A stretch of DNA of 64,000 bases, taken from Camarhynchus parvulus. Taxonomy: Eukaryota; Chordata; Aves; Passeriformes; Thraupidae. The stretch covers positions 30,811,493-30,875,492 of the forward strand of contig NC_044573.1 in assembly GCF_901933205.1 (NCBI RefSeq), written 5' to 3'. Positions 11,973 to 25,838 of this stretch are shown here, piece after piece. The notes under the pieces were generated by a model. That model saw only the letters and a list, made by a program, of their open reading frames with translations, was not told where the DNA came from and made no database searches. Position 1 is the first letter of the stretch, and the number at the start of each line of letters is the position of its first letter. The position numbers and the translations under genes were made by a program.

Positions 11973-14900
11973 GCAGAAGATGTTTTCCAAATTGCTAGGA
12001 TAAATCTGTCTCCACGAGAGAAAACAGATAACAGGAAACAGAGGACAAGACAAAATGCAAATGAAGGATCTGGGTAACATCACTGAGTTTCATGATGCCC
12101 CTCCAGGACCCACTTCAGAGCTGATTAGAACAAATGGATGACTTCCCACTGACCTTAGTGGATCAGGTCCTGCTTTCCAAAAAATATGTCCTCCTAAGTA
12201 GAGGAGAAGTGGTGCTGTAGGATCTTCCACATCTTTGAGAAGTATGAAGCAACATAGAGAGCAAGGGATTTCTGATACCTGAGCTGACCTTCTGGTTTTC
12301 TAGGCAATGTAATATTCTATGTTAGATAGCAGTGTCTTCTTGTCACTGCAGGAAATTTCCACACCCAAACACTTTCCATGATTTGTGAAGTCCTTGACAA
12401 GCCAAACCAGTGCCCTCCCTTTAGAGGTTCAGCAATGGATCCCCATAAAGGAGAGTGCCAGTGTGCCCACTCTCGGGGGTGTCGGACACCAATAAGAAGC
12501 AAGCCAGTGTCACTGTCTGGGTGAAACTATCCCCGTGAACTGGGGGGTCAGTGTTCAGTTTTCAAGCCTTTCTCTTCCAGAGCAGTTTAGGTCTGTGGCC
12601 TTACTGCCTCCCTCCACAGCTGCTTTATGAATTTCTGTAAGCTGCTCCAGGCTTGAAAACAGTGCTTAGAGAGATTTGGCCTTCAGTTTAGACAGCCAGC
12701 ACAAGAACATTTTAGTCAGGAGTGGCCTGGATTCTTTGCCACCATTCCTTTCTTCACTTTTGAGATGGGAGGGATCAGGGAAGTGTCTGCTTACATGTCC
12801 AAAACACAGGATTAAAAGCTCTACCTCCCAGGAACACATGATCAAATCTTAGTCTGTCCCACAGGACACCAAAGACTTACTGGGAGGTAAGGGAATTAGA
12901 AAGGCTTTAGAATCTAGACTCCAGCCCACTCCATGTGGACATGATGGATTAGACCCAAATTTCTTACAAGCGGCAGTCTGGCCTGACTGTACTTGGCCTA
13001 ATGTTCCCTCTTCTGAGAGTCATGCTGTATCTTGGGAGCAGTTGCACTTCAGGGACTAGTAATTCCCACAGGTATACAATCCACTGTAATCATGAGTATA
13101 CAACACTTAATTTATATAATGAAGTGCAACAGCAGGCCCTTACCTAGGGGATTTTTGTTGTCACAGGTAGGGTAAGATAAAGGTACCAACAAGAGGAAAC
13201 ATGCATGGTGAGGTGTGACTGTAAAGGACTTTTTGCATTATACAATGGGTGAACATTATTTATAATGTGAGCAGAAGAGAGCTGAAGTAGTTACAATCAA
13301 ATCCCCTCAAGCACTCGATCTGCCTTTGGCCATGTGGGCCTTAATGATTATTCAGAGCCAAACACACTCAGTACAGCAAGCTGCTGGCTTTTTATGGTCT
13401 CTTCAGGATCTTCCCTTGGCGATGAAAAAATTTCCAAGGATCCAGGCTTCCCAGGATCTCAGAATTACCATCTGAACTGGCAGAAGCACAAAGAGGAGAT
13501 TGAAGCTGTCCGGATGCTGAAACTTAATTAGGGGTGAATAAATTAGCCTTGCTTGAAAAGTCAAGAAAATACTATATTCAGTGGTGCTTGGGATGTTTTT
13601 GTTTTTGCTCTCGCTGAAAGAGAGCCAGTAGCAGGACAAGGAAGGACAAGACAAAGAGGGCCATTAAAACAATGTAGCTGAAGTTATCTCATAACGGAAC
13701 TACGATAAGGAAGGCGCAACTTTGTTTTCTTTTGCAAATATCTCTGGGAGTCTTCATGTGACAAACCCACACATCTATTTCACCTACACAGGTAATGCTG
13801 TCCCACCACCACTGTGGCAGATGGACACCAAGTCCTACTGTATTGGTGGTCCCACAACGCCCCTAAGCAATCTGATATTGATAATGTCGCAAGGCTAATC
13901 ACTTAATAATAGGACTCCCTGCAAACCAGACACCTCTACCACACGCCGTGGGAGGAGAAGATGCTTTGCATACATCATCCTGTCAGCTGAGTTTATTATT
14001 CTTACATTCAAGATAAACTGCAGCAGCCAAATGCTGGCCTGTATAAATTCCAGCCTCGGGAGTCCAGCAGGCACCGGGCTCCTTGTTAAACACACACGCA
14101 CATGCATAAATCCAGACGGGTAAATAATACGACATCTTTCTATTCCCAAGGGATCTTTCAAGAGCTGATGTTTTCTTTGTTACCTGGGGTGGTCCTCAGG
14201 CCAGCTGTATAAACCAGGGATAAGGAGTGAGAGCCTGGGCTACGCAGAGACAACAGGCAGGAGAGATTTCTGGCCACATGCAGACCTTGCTGCTTTGTGC
14301 TAATAAAGCTTTGTTGTATGTCATTCAAACAGACACCAGGCAAACAAGCTTTGAGCTTCAGAGTCTTTATCTCTTCTGTTTACCTCTCCCCAGGATTCAC
14401 CAGTATATCTGTTAGGCAAAGAACATAGGCATCTAGGAGGCACAGAAAGGATATAAAACCTTCTGAGCTCAAGCCAAAGTCTTCTTAATGGGTTTGTTGA
14501 AGAAAATAATTCCTTCCTGTAAAACATCTGTATTGGTCTGTACTGGGGATGATGACCCAGCAGATCTGCAGATCTGGCTAGGAGGCTCATTCCCACATTT
14601 CTTGCAGAAAGGATCCTCAGAATGAACAGAACATTCTCACGGTCCTCTTTTTGAATGTATTTAGTTTCTCAGTGATTCTGGTCTGGTTGTGCAAACAAGG
14701 TGGCTGACTTCACTTTGTGACTAGTTACAAAACTCCCAAGGACTGGAAAAGAATGAAACCTTTCCTCAAAATTGATTAAAATTACAAAGAAAAAAGAAAT
14801 CTGGCAGAGTAACACTGGCTTCAGGAATACTTCCTGTAGGCCTGAGCCAAAAATGACATCCTCTGGCACTGACTGAGGTGGGTTCTGAGGCTGTGTTAAG

Positions 14901-14988
14901 ACCAGGTCCAAGTCCATGGTCCAGGAAGAGTCTGGCTACATAGTTCGCCCTCAGGAGTTTAAGAGCAAGGTTTGTTCCCTGTATGGAA
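11973..14988. other. Unassigned noncoding DNA, no gene seen
   Basis: No exon-like segment, RNA gene or known repeat was recognised. Frames are all under 95 codons and look random. Confidence 0.6.
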
Positions 14989-15055
14989 AACAGTCTTGGA
15001 TACCAACAGGGGCCAGCACATGAGTAGCCAGTCCCTGTTGGTGTCCAAGACTGTT
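14989..15055. repeat. 23-bp near-perfect inverted repeat with 21-base loop
   Basis: The left arm is 14,989-15,011 and the right arm 15,033-15,055, with a 21-base loop. Twenty-two of 23 pairs are Watson-Crick, and the remaining one is T with G, so a plus-strand RNA would pair through the whole stem. Two further inner pairs (15,012 with 15,032 as wobble, 15,013 with 15,031) could extend it to 25. The stem is as long as a microRNA precursor arm, but shorter and more perfect than a typical animal pre-miRNA. It could equally be a small foldback transposon remnant or a local inverted duplication. No transcription signal is visible. The structure is certain from the sequence; a function is not. Confidence 0.85.
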
Positions 15056-16139
15056 ACTCAAGCTCCAATACAAAGCTGTTACTACTACACTAGGTCCTGG
15101 TGTGACTTTAAAGGAAGAACATATTTTTGAGTTTCCAGTGTCCCCTCACACTTCAGATTAAAGGAGATTGTGGAACCCCCTCATACTTCCCTCTGCCAGT
15201 ACCAGGGATTCCTGGTCTGTGCATATGACACCCCATCATGGAAGAAATCGCCAGTGTGTTGCCATGGGCTCTTCCCATCCTCTCTGAGCCGCTTCTGGCT
15301 AGCAGAGGGAGTAAAAGATTTCCATTTTTCATTTTCCCAAGTGTTAAACTAATGTCTGTGCTGAGACACTGGATGTGTAAATGAAGCAATTCTACCAATT
15401 TATTCTAAAACTGTTTCAAGGATACCAAGTTTGGGGGCAGAAGGGTGAGATGATGTTTCCTCTCCCCAAAGCCACAAGAAACAGCAGGTGATACCAGGGC
15501 TCAGGCCTAGAGAAAACAACTTTAATCAGTTCAGCCTCCACCAAGTTTCCAGGCTCAGAGCTCTCAGGAAGGAAAGTTCTCTACAGTCATTGAAACAGTT
15601 TTCTATTTCCTCTTTCTTTGACAGGGTGATTGTAAATAAAAGATCTTGGTGAAAGGGGTTGACTCACCCTATAAGTAAAGTTAAACTGAAACTGTTAAGT
15701 GCCCCAGTGAAATGAGATCAGCACGGAGATGATGTGCCAGACTTTGAAGCACTTGAAACTGGGCAAGTGATGTGGCCCACTATGAGAAAAATAAGGGTGT
15801 CAGAGCAAGACGAGGGAAGAAGGGCTTAAAACCTTTTTCTATTCCCTTAGATCAGCCCTTTCTCTCAGCACTCCTCTCCCTACCCTGCCCTTTCCACTGC
15901 AGGAGACCACCATTTATTTCTGAACAGCTGAGATTTGTCCTGATGTACAACCAAAGAGTAAAATACTGGGGGTTATGCACTGCCTATTTCTTTACTCGAG
16001 CTTTTCACAGCAGTCCTAGAAAGATGCCTCAAGGGAAATTCAGCTCCTTCTGGAGTTCAGCAACGGGAGGGAAATGAAGCGATATCTGTGTTAGGGGCTG
16101 CCAGCAGGATGCTGTGTTCGGGAGATACCTTGGAAACTG

Positions 16140-16162
16140 CTTTGCAGCTTTGCAGCTTTGCA
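16140..16162 (+). repeat. Short tandem repeat (CTTTGCAG)2.9
   Basis: The 8-base unit ctttgcag is repeated at 16,140, 16,148 and 16,156, the last copy lacking its final base. Confidence 0.85.
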
Positions 16163-16238
16163 CATCTGCTGTTCTGCTCCTGGCCAGAGAATAGAGCCAT
16201 GGAAAATGCTGCTTTAACCAAACCCTAGATGGGCTGGA

Positions 16239-16264
16239 AAATCAAACTAATGCTGGTTTGATTT
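16239..16264. repeat. 9-bp inverted repeat
   Basis: aaatcaaac (16,239-16,247) and gtttgattt (16,256-16,264) are perfect reverse complements around an 8-base loop. Likely chance or a minor foldback. Confidence 0.7.
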
Positions 16265-18099
16265 CCCACGGGAACCTAGAAAATCTGATCCCAAGCTCCA
16301 TAACATGTTCAAGACTATGCTTTTTTTTAATACCACTCTTGGCAGCTCATGAGGCGAATGGCAGATTTCATGCAGTGCCTCATTCTGCTTATAACTTTCA
16401 ATCCATGGATGTCACGGGCATGCTGCCTTTCTCAGTTTTTCAGCTGTGTGTTGATCCCACCATTTCTGCTGCAGAAATTTGCATCTTCTTTTTTCTCTAT
16501 ATGTATCAGCAGCTGCATGACCAGATCTCAAGGTGCTCATAGCTGAACTCCTCTGTACATCCAACCAGGGAAAGGCAAGGGCACATTTTACAAACTGATC
16601 TTCAGCATTTCACCTAAAAATGGGTGGCCCCATGCTGAAGAGGCCAGGAGATACTCCCCAAAGCACAGCAGCAGTTTCCTACTGACAATTTTGCAATACC
16701 AGGTGTAATCAGCTGGTTGCCTCAATCTTCAGTTCGTGATTTCTCAGCAAATAAATAATTTCTTGTACTTTTGTACAAGATGTACAATATACATTTCTTG
16801 TACAGAGCAAGGGTTGAAGTGGAAGAGTCACTCACCTTAGTGGGACCCTGTCAGCTCATCTCCTGTCCAAGTGCCGTGACAGGATCTTTCATGAGCAGAG
16901 GTGCAATTGCCCTTCCCCTGAGCTGTGTACACACACTGCAACAGTATGAGCTGGATCCCATTGCTCTGCTGAAATACCAGGCATCACAAACTGAATGAGT
17001 AAGTGTGTGACAGGCATTTTAAACATCCTCTTGCTAAGTTTTTATGACAGAAAAGCAGCAAAAGCAGGGAGAAAGATCTACAGAAACTTCTACTTTTTGG
17101 CTTTCATCTTACTCAGTTCTTTCTTACAGTCATGAGCTCCCCTGTTTCTACAGCATCTCTTGGGGGCTGGTGCTTAATTGGGCCAGACAGACCTTCCTGA
17201 CCCCAGCAATGAACTCAGTCCAGCCATCCTGGGGGGCACTCTCCCAGCACCACGCTAGGCAGGGTCTAGGAGCAAGGGAACACACCAAACAGACATGGCT
17301 GCAGGCAGGTTCACCATTTTTGACCCATTGCACAGAGGCAGGAAGCAGAGTAAAACCTGGAGCTAGAAGGAGAGCTTTGCTGCGATACACCCACTGCTCA
17401 GGTGCCTTCTCAACTGCAGCAGCTGCCATGAAGTACATTCATAGAAGAATAATGTAGTTTTCCTGTCTGGGCTTTAGCATTTGGTAAAAGGAAGTCCTCA
17501 TCCTGGGGACATTTTACCCATCTCTGCAGAGCCCTTGGTCATGGCAGTGAGAGGGTGTCTTTTCCCTCAGCATGGTCTGAATGTCCTTGTGGTGTTGGAA
17601 GCACTGCAGCCACCTCAGTCCCCATCTCTTGCCCCCACAGGGAGGTGGGCTGCCTGGTGTCTGCCACCCACTGAACATCCGCCCGCCTTTCCCAGAGGGG
17701 CATTTGTTAGCTTTCCTCTCAGCATGCCATGTCCCACAGTGAGTCACCTCTCCTGGGGAGGCTGTGGCTTGTGCCCTGACCTCAGGACCTCCAGGATCTG
17801 CTCTGGGTGGGATCAAGGCACTGGGAGTAGGGGGGTGACCCCATCACCTTCTCCCCAGCGGGGGCTTCCTTCACATAGGTAATGCTGCCTATAAGCACGC
17901 CATGAGAGCCAAGCAATCCCTTGGAAAACCCATCCAAAGACAGGCAGCAGAAACCTAAAGGACTTTCCCACGGTTTGGGTGAAGCCTGCTTGTCTTTTAC
18001 CCCAGGTGGAGGGAGAAAGTTTCAAGCAGCAAATACCCAGGAAATTTTAGTTTGCTTCTTTAGTATTGTCCCAGACATGACAAGAACCACATCTCCTAG

Positions 18100-18510
18100 A
18101 TGTGTGGGCTTTGTTATTTATTTGAAGGAGTAATTATCTTCTATTTGACCACTGTTCTTTCTCTAAACCATTTAGAAAAAGACATTTTCCTCATGAGTAA
18201 TAAATATGTGGCAATTATCTCAAAAGATTTTAATCTGAGAGCTGGGTCCTTTCTGAAAGGGCTTTAAATAACCCTTTATGTATTCAACCTAATATGTATA
18301 ATATAATACAGTTAGATATGAATTCACAATCTATATTCAAAATTACATAGATATTTCTTCATGCCTTTATATTAAACTTTTATATCCTAGCTGTCTTCCA
18401 AAGTAAGGCAGTCAATAAATAATGGAAGGCTGATGACATAAAGATTTTTTGTCAAAGAATTAAAAAAATTATTATAACTCATGTTACAGCAGGAAAGGAG
18501 CACCCATTGG
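18100..18510. other. AT-rich block, possible conserved noncoding element
   Basis: Strongly AT-rich, repeat-free stretch with many TAAT, AATTA and ATAAA cores, set between more GC-rich DNA. It encodes nothing. Such composition is common in vertebrate enhancer-like conserved elements but also in neutral DNA, so this is a guess for comparative checking. Confidence 0.25.
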
Positions 18511-21500
18511 TGTAACTTAACTGTTTGTCAGTCAAAAACTCCCCACAATGTTGGGGAGGAGACAGACAGTTATTTAGGTAGACCAAAGCTTCACCCTAAG
18601 CACACAGCCTCTTCACAGGGTGAAGTGTAGCTGCAACAGCAGCACTTTGTGCTGAACTTGACCTTTCTCAACTAGTGTCCTTCCTTGCTTCCTATTTGCT
18701 TGCTTATTTTCAGAGCTCCATGAAAATATTTCTTAGTTTGGTATCTTGACAGAAAAATGTTCACGCAACTGTTGGAGCCCTGTAGTTCCACACCCTCCCA
18801 GCTTCTGAGCCCAGCAGCAGAGAAAAGGGAATTTCAAGGGACCTTGAATTTCTACCTGCTTTGTAAAAGTTGGCATCTAGTTGAGGAAGGAATACAAGGA
18901 AAATTGCTCATATTTCTCAGGGAGAAACTTGGACATATTGGTAAATATCAAAGAGTCCCGAAAGGACAGAGCCATGGTAAAGAGTCTAATAAATTTTACT
19001 GTTTACATAATTAGTTGACCTTGGTGTCATCCCTTTCAGTACCTTCCTTCAGGATTCAGAGGCCTGTGGAATCACTCTGTTGGCAGCTAGCACCCACCTC
19101 AAAACACTGAAAGCTGCGGAAGAGCCATGTGAGGTCCTGCACTGATGCCTGCACATTGGTGCTGCACAGAGCCCTCAGCTCCTGACTCCCTCACAGGCTC
19201 TCTGCATGGTCTTAGCACAGAGATGTTTCTCTTACTGCCTCTACTCAGCATTCAGATACGAGATAATAAATCCACTTCTCACTCATTCTAGGTGAGGCTT
19301 ATTTGACAACTTTTTCTTGGCAGGTGAGAATCCATTGCTGCTGAGGCAACAGAGCAGAATGGGAGCCAGACTGCCAAAGGGATGCTGAGGACAGCATGGC
19401 TCTCAGGTGCATCTGTGTTGTGACGTGAGAAGGAGGCAGAGAGAAGGCTTCCAAGGTAGGGAGGCCACAGGAGGACATTGGCAGGATACCCCAGGGCTTC
19501 TGGGGTGATTCGGTGCTTTAGTGCTTCATTTTCACTTTCAGCCAGCTACCAAGAGCCAGCATGGTGAGCTGTGGTCCCCCAGCTGCAAAGTAAACACGTG
19601 TGAGAGAACGACAGGGGTATGTTTACAGTACACAGCCAAGTACAGTAGACTTCAGAGGACAAAAATACCCAGTGGAAAAACACATGGGCTAAAGTAAAAC
19701 TTTAACCATCAGGGGTTGCCTAGCCAGCAACATGTGTACCCTTCACAGGCTCTCCTGCTTGCAGAGAGGTTTGAGGCTCCCTTGGAAAACTGCAGCACTT
19801 TTTGATTAGTGGCTTCTCTACCCCAACCTCTGAAAATTACACCATAGGTCTGCTTCAGATTATAAGCTCATTCAATACAGAAAGGCATAGGGAAGCATGG
19901 ACAGCCCATGAGGCAGAGAGAGCCCACAACATCCCTTGTAGAGTTTCCCCCCAAGAATGGTTTCTGAGCCACTGGGGCTCCTGCTGAAAAAGACTTATCC
20001 CACAGCAGAAATTAGCATGTCCATCTTTCCATCCCAGAGCAATGCAGAGAGAAGTGGAAGTCTAGCAGGTGATGCACGGCACTGTGCAGCCCAAAGGAGT
20101 GAGCTGGTAATTTCTGAGCTCTCCTGCAAGCTGGGCAGCAGGGCAGAGCCCTGGCACATGCTGAGGGCTTTCAGCAGGAGCAGCAGACTGAAGGCAACAG
20201 CTCCAGCCCAGAGTGACTCCCATGGCATTACTGAAATGAATGGAATTGCACCCGCTGAATTACACCCACTCAAGCTGCACTGGGCTGAGGCACTGGTTGA
20301 ACAAAACACTAGAGCACGTGCTTAAATTTAAGCATATGAGTAAACAATTTTGGGGCAAATACTTACATGCTTGAGTGCTTTGCCAGGTAGGTGCTGTTCT
20401 CAGCAGCACACACCTGGAGTGAGGCGTGCCATTTTTTTACATGCTCACTTTTCTGACTATATCTAAGCAAGAAAGGAAAGTTTCCACTGCCTGTGGGCCA
20501 GCAGGCACTTCAGGTATGTGTAAGGTCTTTAAAAAAAAAAAGACTTCTTTTTAATCTTATCTGTCTCATTATCACCCTGACATTTGCTTTGGCTTTGAGT
20601 TTAATTACGCCTTGAATTGAACAAAGGTACAGATAGGGCTGAGATAATAAGAAGCCAGTAAAGCTGGTGTATATAGGAAATAGGGCCTCCCTGAAGGTGT
20701 TAGTCCATGCAAGCTGACCCCCAGTTATGAGAAAGAAAAGCTGATAAGGGAGAAAGCAATTAATCAATCATTCAGGAAACCTGGGGATGTGTAAAGAGGT
20801 GTCTGATGTTTGCATCTTACCTGCCACCTGGGCTGGTACAAATACAGCAGACCCCATTTAGATAAATACCTGTGCATCAGAGCACAACCAAGCAAACAAA
20901 GGAGAGCTCTACGGGAAAAAAAAAGAGATGGAATAAACAAGTGAAATAAATATATTACCATGAAAGTCAGTATTCAGAGTAGAAAACTGCACAATAGGAA
21001 GGATACATTATCAGTCACCAGAAGCAGAGATCAAGACCCCCACAGTGCCCTCTGTACACATAGTAATTAAGTCTCAGTCCCAGAAATGCTTCAGTTCAAG
21101 TAGACAAAGATGGGGAGGGGAAAACAGGAACAAACACTTGTCTAACATCATATGGGAAAAGCAAGGACTAGGAAGAGGATTAAAAGAGTTGTGCTTTCTG
21201 GGTGCTACATGAATAAAAGCTGGATCAGGCTTACAGCCACAGAGAGTATGTCTACACCACTGACCCTTTACAGAAACCTTGCTATTCTAGGACAATTTTA
21301 TTCCATATTTTGGAGGCTCCCTGGCCCAACAGGACACAACTGTCAGTTTTTCAGGAGCTCTTTCTTCTCAGTCTGTTTCTGGACTGGGTTTCTGCTGGCT
21401 GAACAGAAGGGATGAATGACTGGGAACTACACAATAGAAGGTGGTATAGTTCAAAGTATAGTTTAAGATTGCACTTTTGCAACAGGCTCTTTAAAACCGC

Positions 21501-24500
21501 TGAAGAGTCAAGTAGAGTCTGTTACTCTAAGGTGCTATCCATGTAAAATATTTCCATTATGATCTGAGCACAAAACAAAGTTATGGTGCCCATTCAAAAT
21601 CCACACCTGAATGAGAAAATGTAATTTTGAGACTGCACTGTGGAAAAATCCTGCTGACATTTTTGCTTTGACTTTATCAAACAAATGAAAGAGAAACACA
21701 ATCTTGTCAAAATAAAACATTAATTTCATTGTGATTTCATCAGCTTGACCCATGTTACAGCATGCTTTGGAGTCAAAACAGTAAGACTATTATGCCATGA
21801 CCCATCATAATATTATGGCATGGAAACCTAATAGACAAAACTCAAAGACTTTCATAAAGTGTGATAAAAGTCAAAACAAATGTTTCAATAAGCTGGAAAT
21901 ACTTGTACCTTCTTTGAAAACACTGTGAGAACCAACACCTCCTCACTGAGCATGTCGAGGGTATGGGAGCACTGCTTTCCCACGGAGTGGCACTCAGTGG
22001 CCAACAATAACCAGGTCTGACTGGCACAGGTCTCCAATGGCTCCACAGGGAATAAGAAAGGTGGAGCCACAATTCTTGCTGGTCTGTGTCTTTTCACATG
22101 CATTCCCCAGAGACACGTCACATACACATCCCCTCCTTCTCACACCCAGTAAACAGATTTATATCAGAAGAGTTTTAAATGGGGCAGTAAAGCTTGGGCA
22201 GGGCTTTACTCACCTGCTTTGCTGTAACAGTCCAAGGTATTTATATTTTTCAGGGATTATTTGTCAGTGGCCAGAGCTACTGATAGAAGTTTTTGTCACT
22301 TCTTCTTGGCTGAGGAATGATAGCCCCCATCATCACCACAGGACTGCAAGCAGAACTGAAAGAAAGAAGAACCTGCTGATTCAAGACCCTACTAAAACCC
22401 ATTTCTCTCCCACACAGCTGTGGAGTTTGCTCCTGCTGGCACCACACTGTATCACCAAGCTGGCAGGGGTATCTTGATGGCCTCCTCTTGTTCAAGGACC
22501 TGTGCAGACGTGTTGTAAAAAGCTCATGGTTTCAAACAATTTACACTGTCATGATCTGACCATCATGCAGCCTTCCAAAAGCTGAGGTCATTTGGTTGTG
22601 GACTTGTTACATGGCAGAGGTGCTATACGATAAATGTGTGAGACTAACAGGAAATTTAAATGCAGAAAGCAGCAGCAGAGAAGTTCTCTTGCAGAAATAA
22701 CAGTATGTGTTGAACAGGGATCTCAGCAGAGAGTATGACTGAAGTACCAGAAACAATGGCTTATTTCCCTCTAGAAACCATAGTAAAGGATGAGTTTTAA
22801 GGACAGGCTGGTATAATTGTCCCCCAGATAAATCCCCTTTTGCCATGCAGCCAAGGTAGGAAAAACTGCAATGCCCTGGGCATGAGTAGAGATGATACCT
22901 GATTGTGGAGGGGTTGTTACAAGATTGTGAGTCTTCAGGGAATTCTGCCTTACCAACCTAAAACCAGCATTTGTGATTATGTTTTTTGCAATGGATTAGG
23001 ACTCATCTTTCTGAAACAGTGTATGGAAAATGGGAATGGATCATTAAGTAGGGACAATTTAGCAGAACTCTATGCTGATGAGGACCCACAATTGTTTCCA
23101 GCACAGCAATTGAGTCTTGATAGCTCTTCCACATGGAAATAGAGAATGTGAGAATCCAGTACAAGAGAAGAAAAGAACAAAGTTTGCTTTTAAGAAGGAA
23201 TATCTTAGAAAGGGGAGACAAAAGACAGGAAGAGATGGGAAAGTTTGCTGGAAGAGCTTTGCCATTGGCCAAGGATATTTGAGTCCAAGGGTTCCAAAGA
23301 CACAAAAGTCCACAGGGAAACAGAAAAATCACTTTTGAATGATTGACATTTTACCTGGGTTTTGGTCACTTCTACTCTTTTGGAGTATCAATTTGCCTGT
23401 AGAGCATGTGCTCCTTGCTTTACTGAAGGGTGTCCTAAAAGAGTGAAATCAGGATTGTCTTCTCTATTCTCTGAAGAATATTTTACAGCCTCCAAGTCTA
23501 ATCACTTGAGTTGTTGCCTATTCCTGATCACCTTATTTACTGGGAGCAGCTCAGGAAGAGAGTGTAGGTTGGCTGAATTCCTCTGGCACCATCATCCTAT
23601 TGTCAGATTGTTGTTTTCTGGGATAGGACGCTACTGCCAGAAGTGACCTATTCCAGTCCTCTTTCAAAGGAGGAAGGGATCAGAGATCACTGGGAAACAT
23701 GAATGGAAGTGAGCTGATTTGCCTTGTAGGTCAGAAAGGAACTGGATGCCTTCTTGTCATCCCATGCTATTTTCTATGGCTGTCAAAAATTATTAGGACA
23801 TGAGCTCAGACTAGTGGCTCATTTACCCTGCTAATTATTTTCTGCCTGACAAGAAATACTTAGGGAAAGTGTATTAGACATAGACTTGAAAAGAGTAATC
23901 TTTCTATTAAAATATTCCGTGAGCTTTCAGCAAACAGGACCAAAAGGGTTTCCTGAGTTGAGCAATGCAGCAAGTGCCCTGTGGTTTCTACCCCCAAGTG
24001 CATCCTGACCTCCTCCACACCTCCTGCTCTCTGTGATACCCCACAGTGAGCTCTGTCTCAGGCTGAGAGGACTCCTGTAGCATCCTGTGAGAGTGCTGAA
24101 GGCTGAACAGCTCTGCCCTACAGAAATTGGTGTGATTCTGCTGTGATTTCTCCACTGTGTCATCTCCCTTCTTGGCTGCCTTCATTCTCTTTGCATCACT
24201 TCAAGCAGGAGAGCTGTGATGGAAGACATGGGCTCCTCACCTGGTTGTTTCCTCTCTCCAAGTCTGAGAGACACCAACCATCCATCCCCACCCAACCAAC
24301 CTCAATAACTGAGTTGTGACTTTATTAGGAGTACTGTTTTCCAGAGCCTTGGGTTTTTTCTTTCTTTGTTTGCTTGCCGTGCTTTTTTTTCTGATGCCTT
24401 CTGCTTAGCACAATAAAATAACACTAATAATAAAAAAGAGAATGAGACAATGCTCACAGAGCTCTGTCTTTTCCATCCCCTAGCTCCTTGAAGTGGTACC

Positions 24501-25780
24501 AGATGTTGTCCCAGAGCAGCTTCCTGGCTGGTGCTTCTTGGCATTACTGACGTCTCTCACTCCAGCCTACTTCATGCACAGCTCAATTATTGGCTCTCAA
24601 GGCACAGGACTGGGATGGCTCTTCATTTCCTCTGTAGAGGGAACAGCCTATAGCAGCATTGTCAAGCACTCAAAAAAAAATCCCTCCAAAAAAGGAGCAG
24701 ACAAATTAACAGGTAAAATATTTTAAAGTATATGAATAATAGAATGGAGAATTCTTTTGGAAGATGAGGCAGTTTTGCCATAGCCCTTCACAATCAGACT
24801 GAATTACACTTACAAAGCATTTTATTACTAAAAGCTTGTACAGACTTGCCACAGGTAGGCCAAGGAAAATGGCTCAGATTCAGTGCTTTGGGATGGATCC
24901 ACAACCAACATTTGTCCAAGCAGGTAGGTAGGAGATATTTGTCAAGGCTTCAGTGGATTTTGAATATGGCATTTCATAAAGGTATTGCTGAACCCTGAGC
25001 AGAAATGGGAGCCATGGTCTTCCCTGGTCTCATGAAGCAGCTCTTAGCTGTGTGAGCTGCAGATTTATTGATAGTTGTAAGGGCATCGTTCTCCCCTGAT
25101 CACCCTACCCTCTTTGAACAGCACCAAGTGTTTCCTTCAGTGTAACCACAATGTTTACATTCAGCTGATGAAAATTTGGGTGAAAAGCTATGCATTTTGT
25201 CTTTTTTTTTATTTCCCTCAATTTTTGATTTTCTGCATGTTGCTTGGCTTGGAGGCTGTCTAGCTTACAGATTGAATAATGCTGCTCTAGGTCATGGAGG
25301 GTTCTGGAGAGATGTTCCCATTTTTTGCCCTATTACCCCAGGGATGAAGGAAGTGGGTTTTACTGAGTGCACTTAAAAGAATGTGGGTATTTAGAACAAG
25401 TTGCACATCCAGCTACACTAAAATAGAACTTAGAGAATATTTTTTCCTTCTAGAAGCCCTTAGTTCTTGTCTTAAGGTATAGTTTATGTTTGAGCACATT
25501 TTTTTCCAAGAAGTGAGACAGCTTTAAACCACCTTTGCAACACACAGCTGAAATTGTGCTTCTGCAATGCAACCTGGATTTTATTCCCCTCCAGGTTTTC
25601 ATCAGTCATTTGGATGGAAATGAGAATCTGCAGTTCCTAGGCTTTCAACATGTTAACCCCAAGGAAAGTAGATGCAGGTACCCATGCACTGAAGACGGGC
25701 TGCAGTGCCCTGGGAACACCACGGAGTAAGGCAGAAATGTGACTGGATGCAGCCCATAGCACAGTGGAACTTGATAGGCT
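18511..25780. other. Unassigned noncoding DNA, no gene seen
   Basis: About 7 kb without a recognisable exon, RNA gene or repeat family. A 9-bp inverted repeat lies at 18,589-18,625 (cttcaccct with agggtgaag, loop 19). Frames up to 146 codons (22,037-22,477) have no domain I recognise. A poly(A) run at about 20,531-20,541 is unremarkable. Confidence 0.6.
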
Positions 25781-25838
25781 TATCTATGTATCTATCCCTA
25801 TGTCTCTAACTATTTATATCTATCATCTATATACCTAT
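25781..25838 (+). repeat. Degenerate TATC/TCTA microsatellite
   Basis: A run of imperfect tatc, tcta and tata words, evidently a decayed tetranucleotide repeat. Confidence 0.7.

Larger units (their letters stand above)
15056..18099. other. Unassigned noncoding DNA with small repeats
   Basis: No gene was recognised. The frame at 17,044-17,457 (137 codons) and others in the GC-richer 17.1-17.9 kb part match nothing I know and overlap antisense frames of similar length. Small structures: 2.9 copies of CTTTGCAG at 16,140-16,162 and a 9-bp perfect inverted repeat at 16,239-16,264. Confidence 0.6.

Noticed and set aside
17044..17457. 137-codon plus-strand frame with antisense partner
   Set aside because: No family resemblance, and the antisense frame is nearly as long, as expected of GC-richer noncoding DNA.
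18589..18625. 9-bp inverted repeat as a regulatory hairpin
   Set aside because: Short arms with a 19-base loop, no adjacent gene; expected by chance several times in the window.
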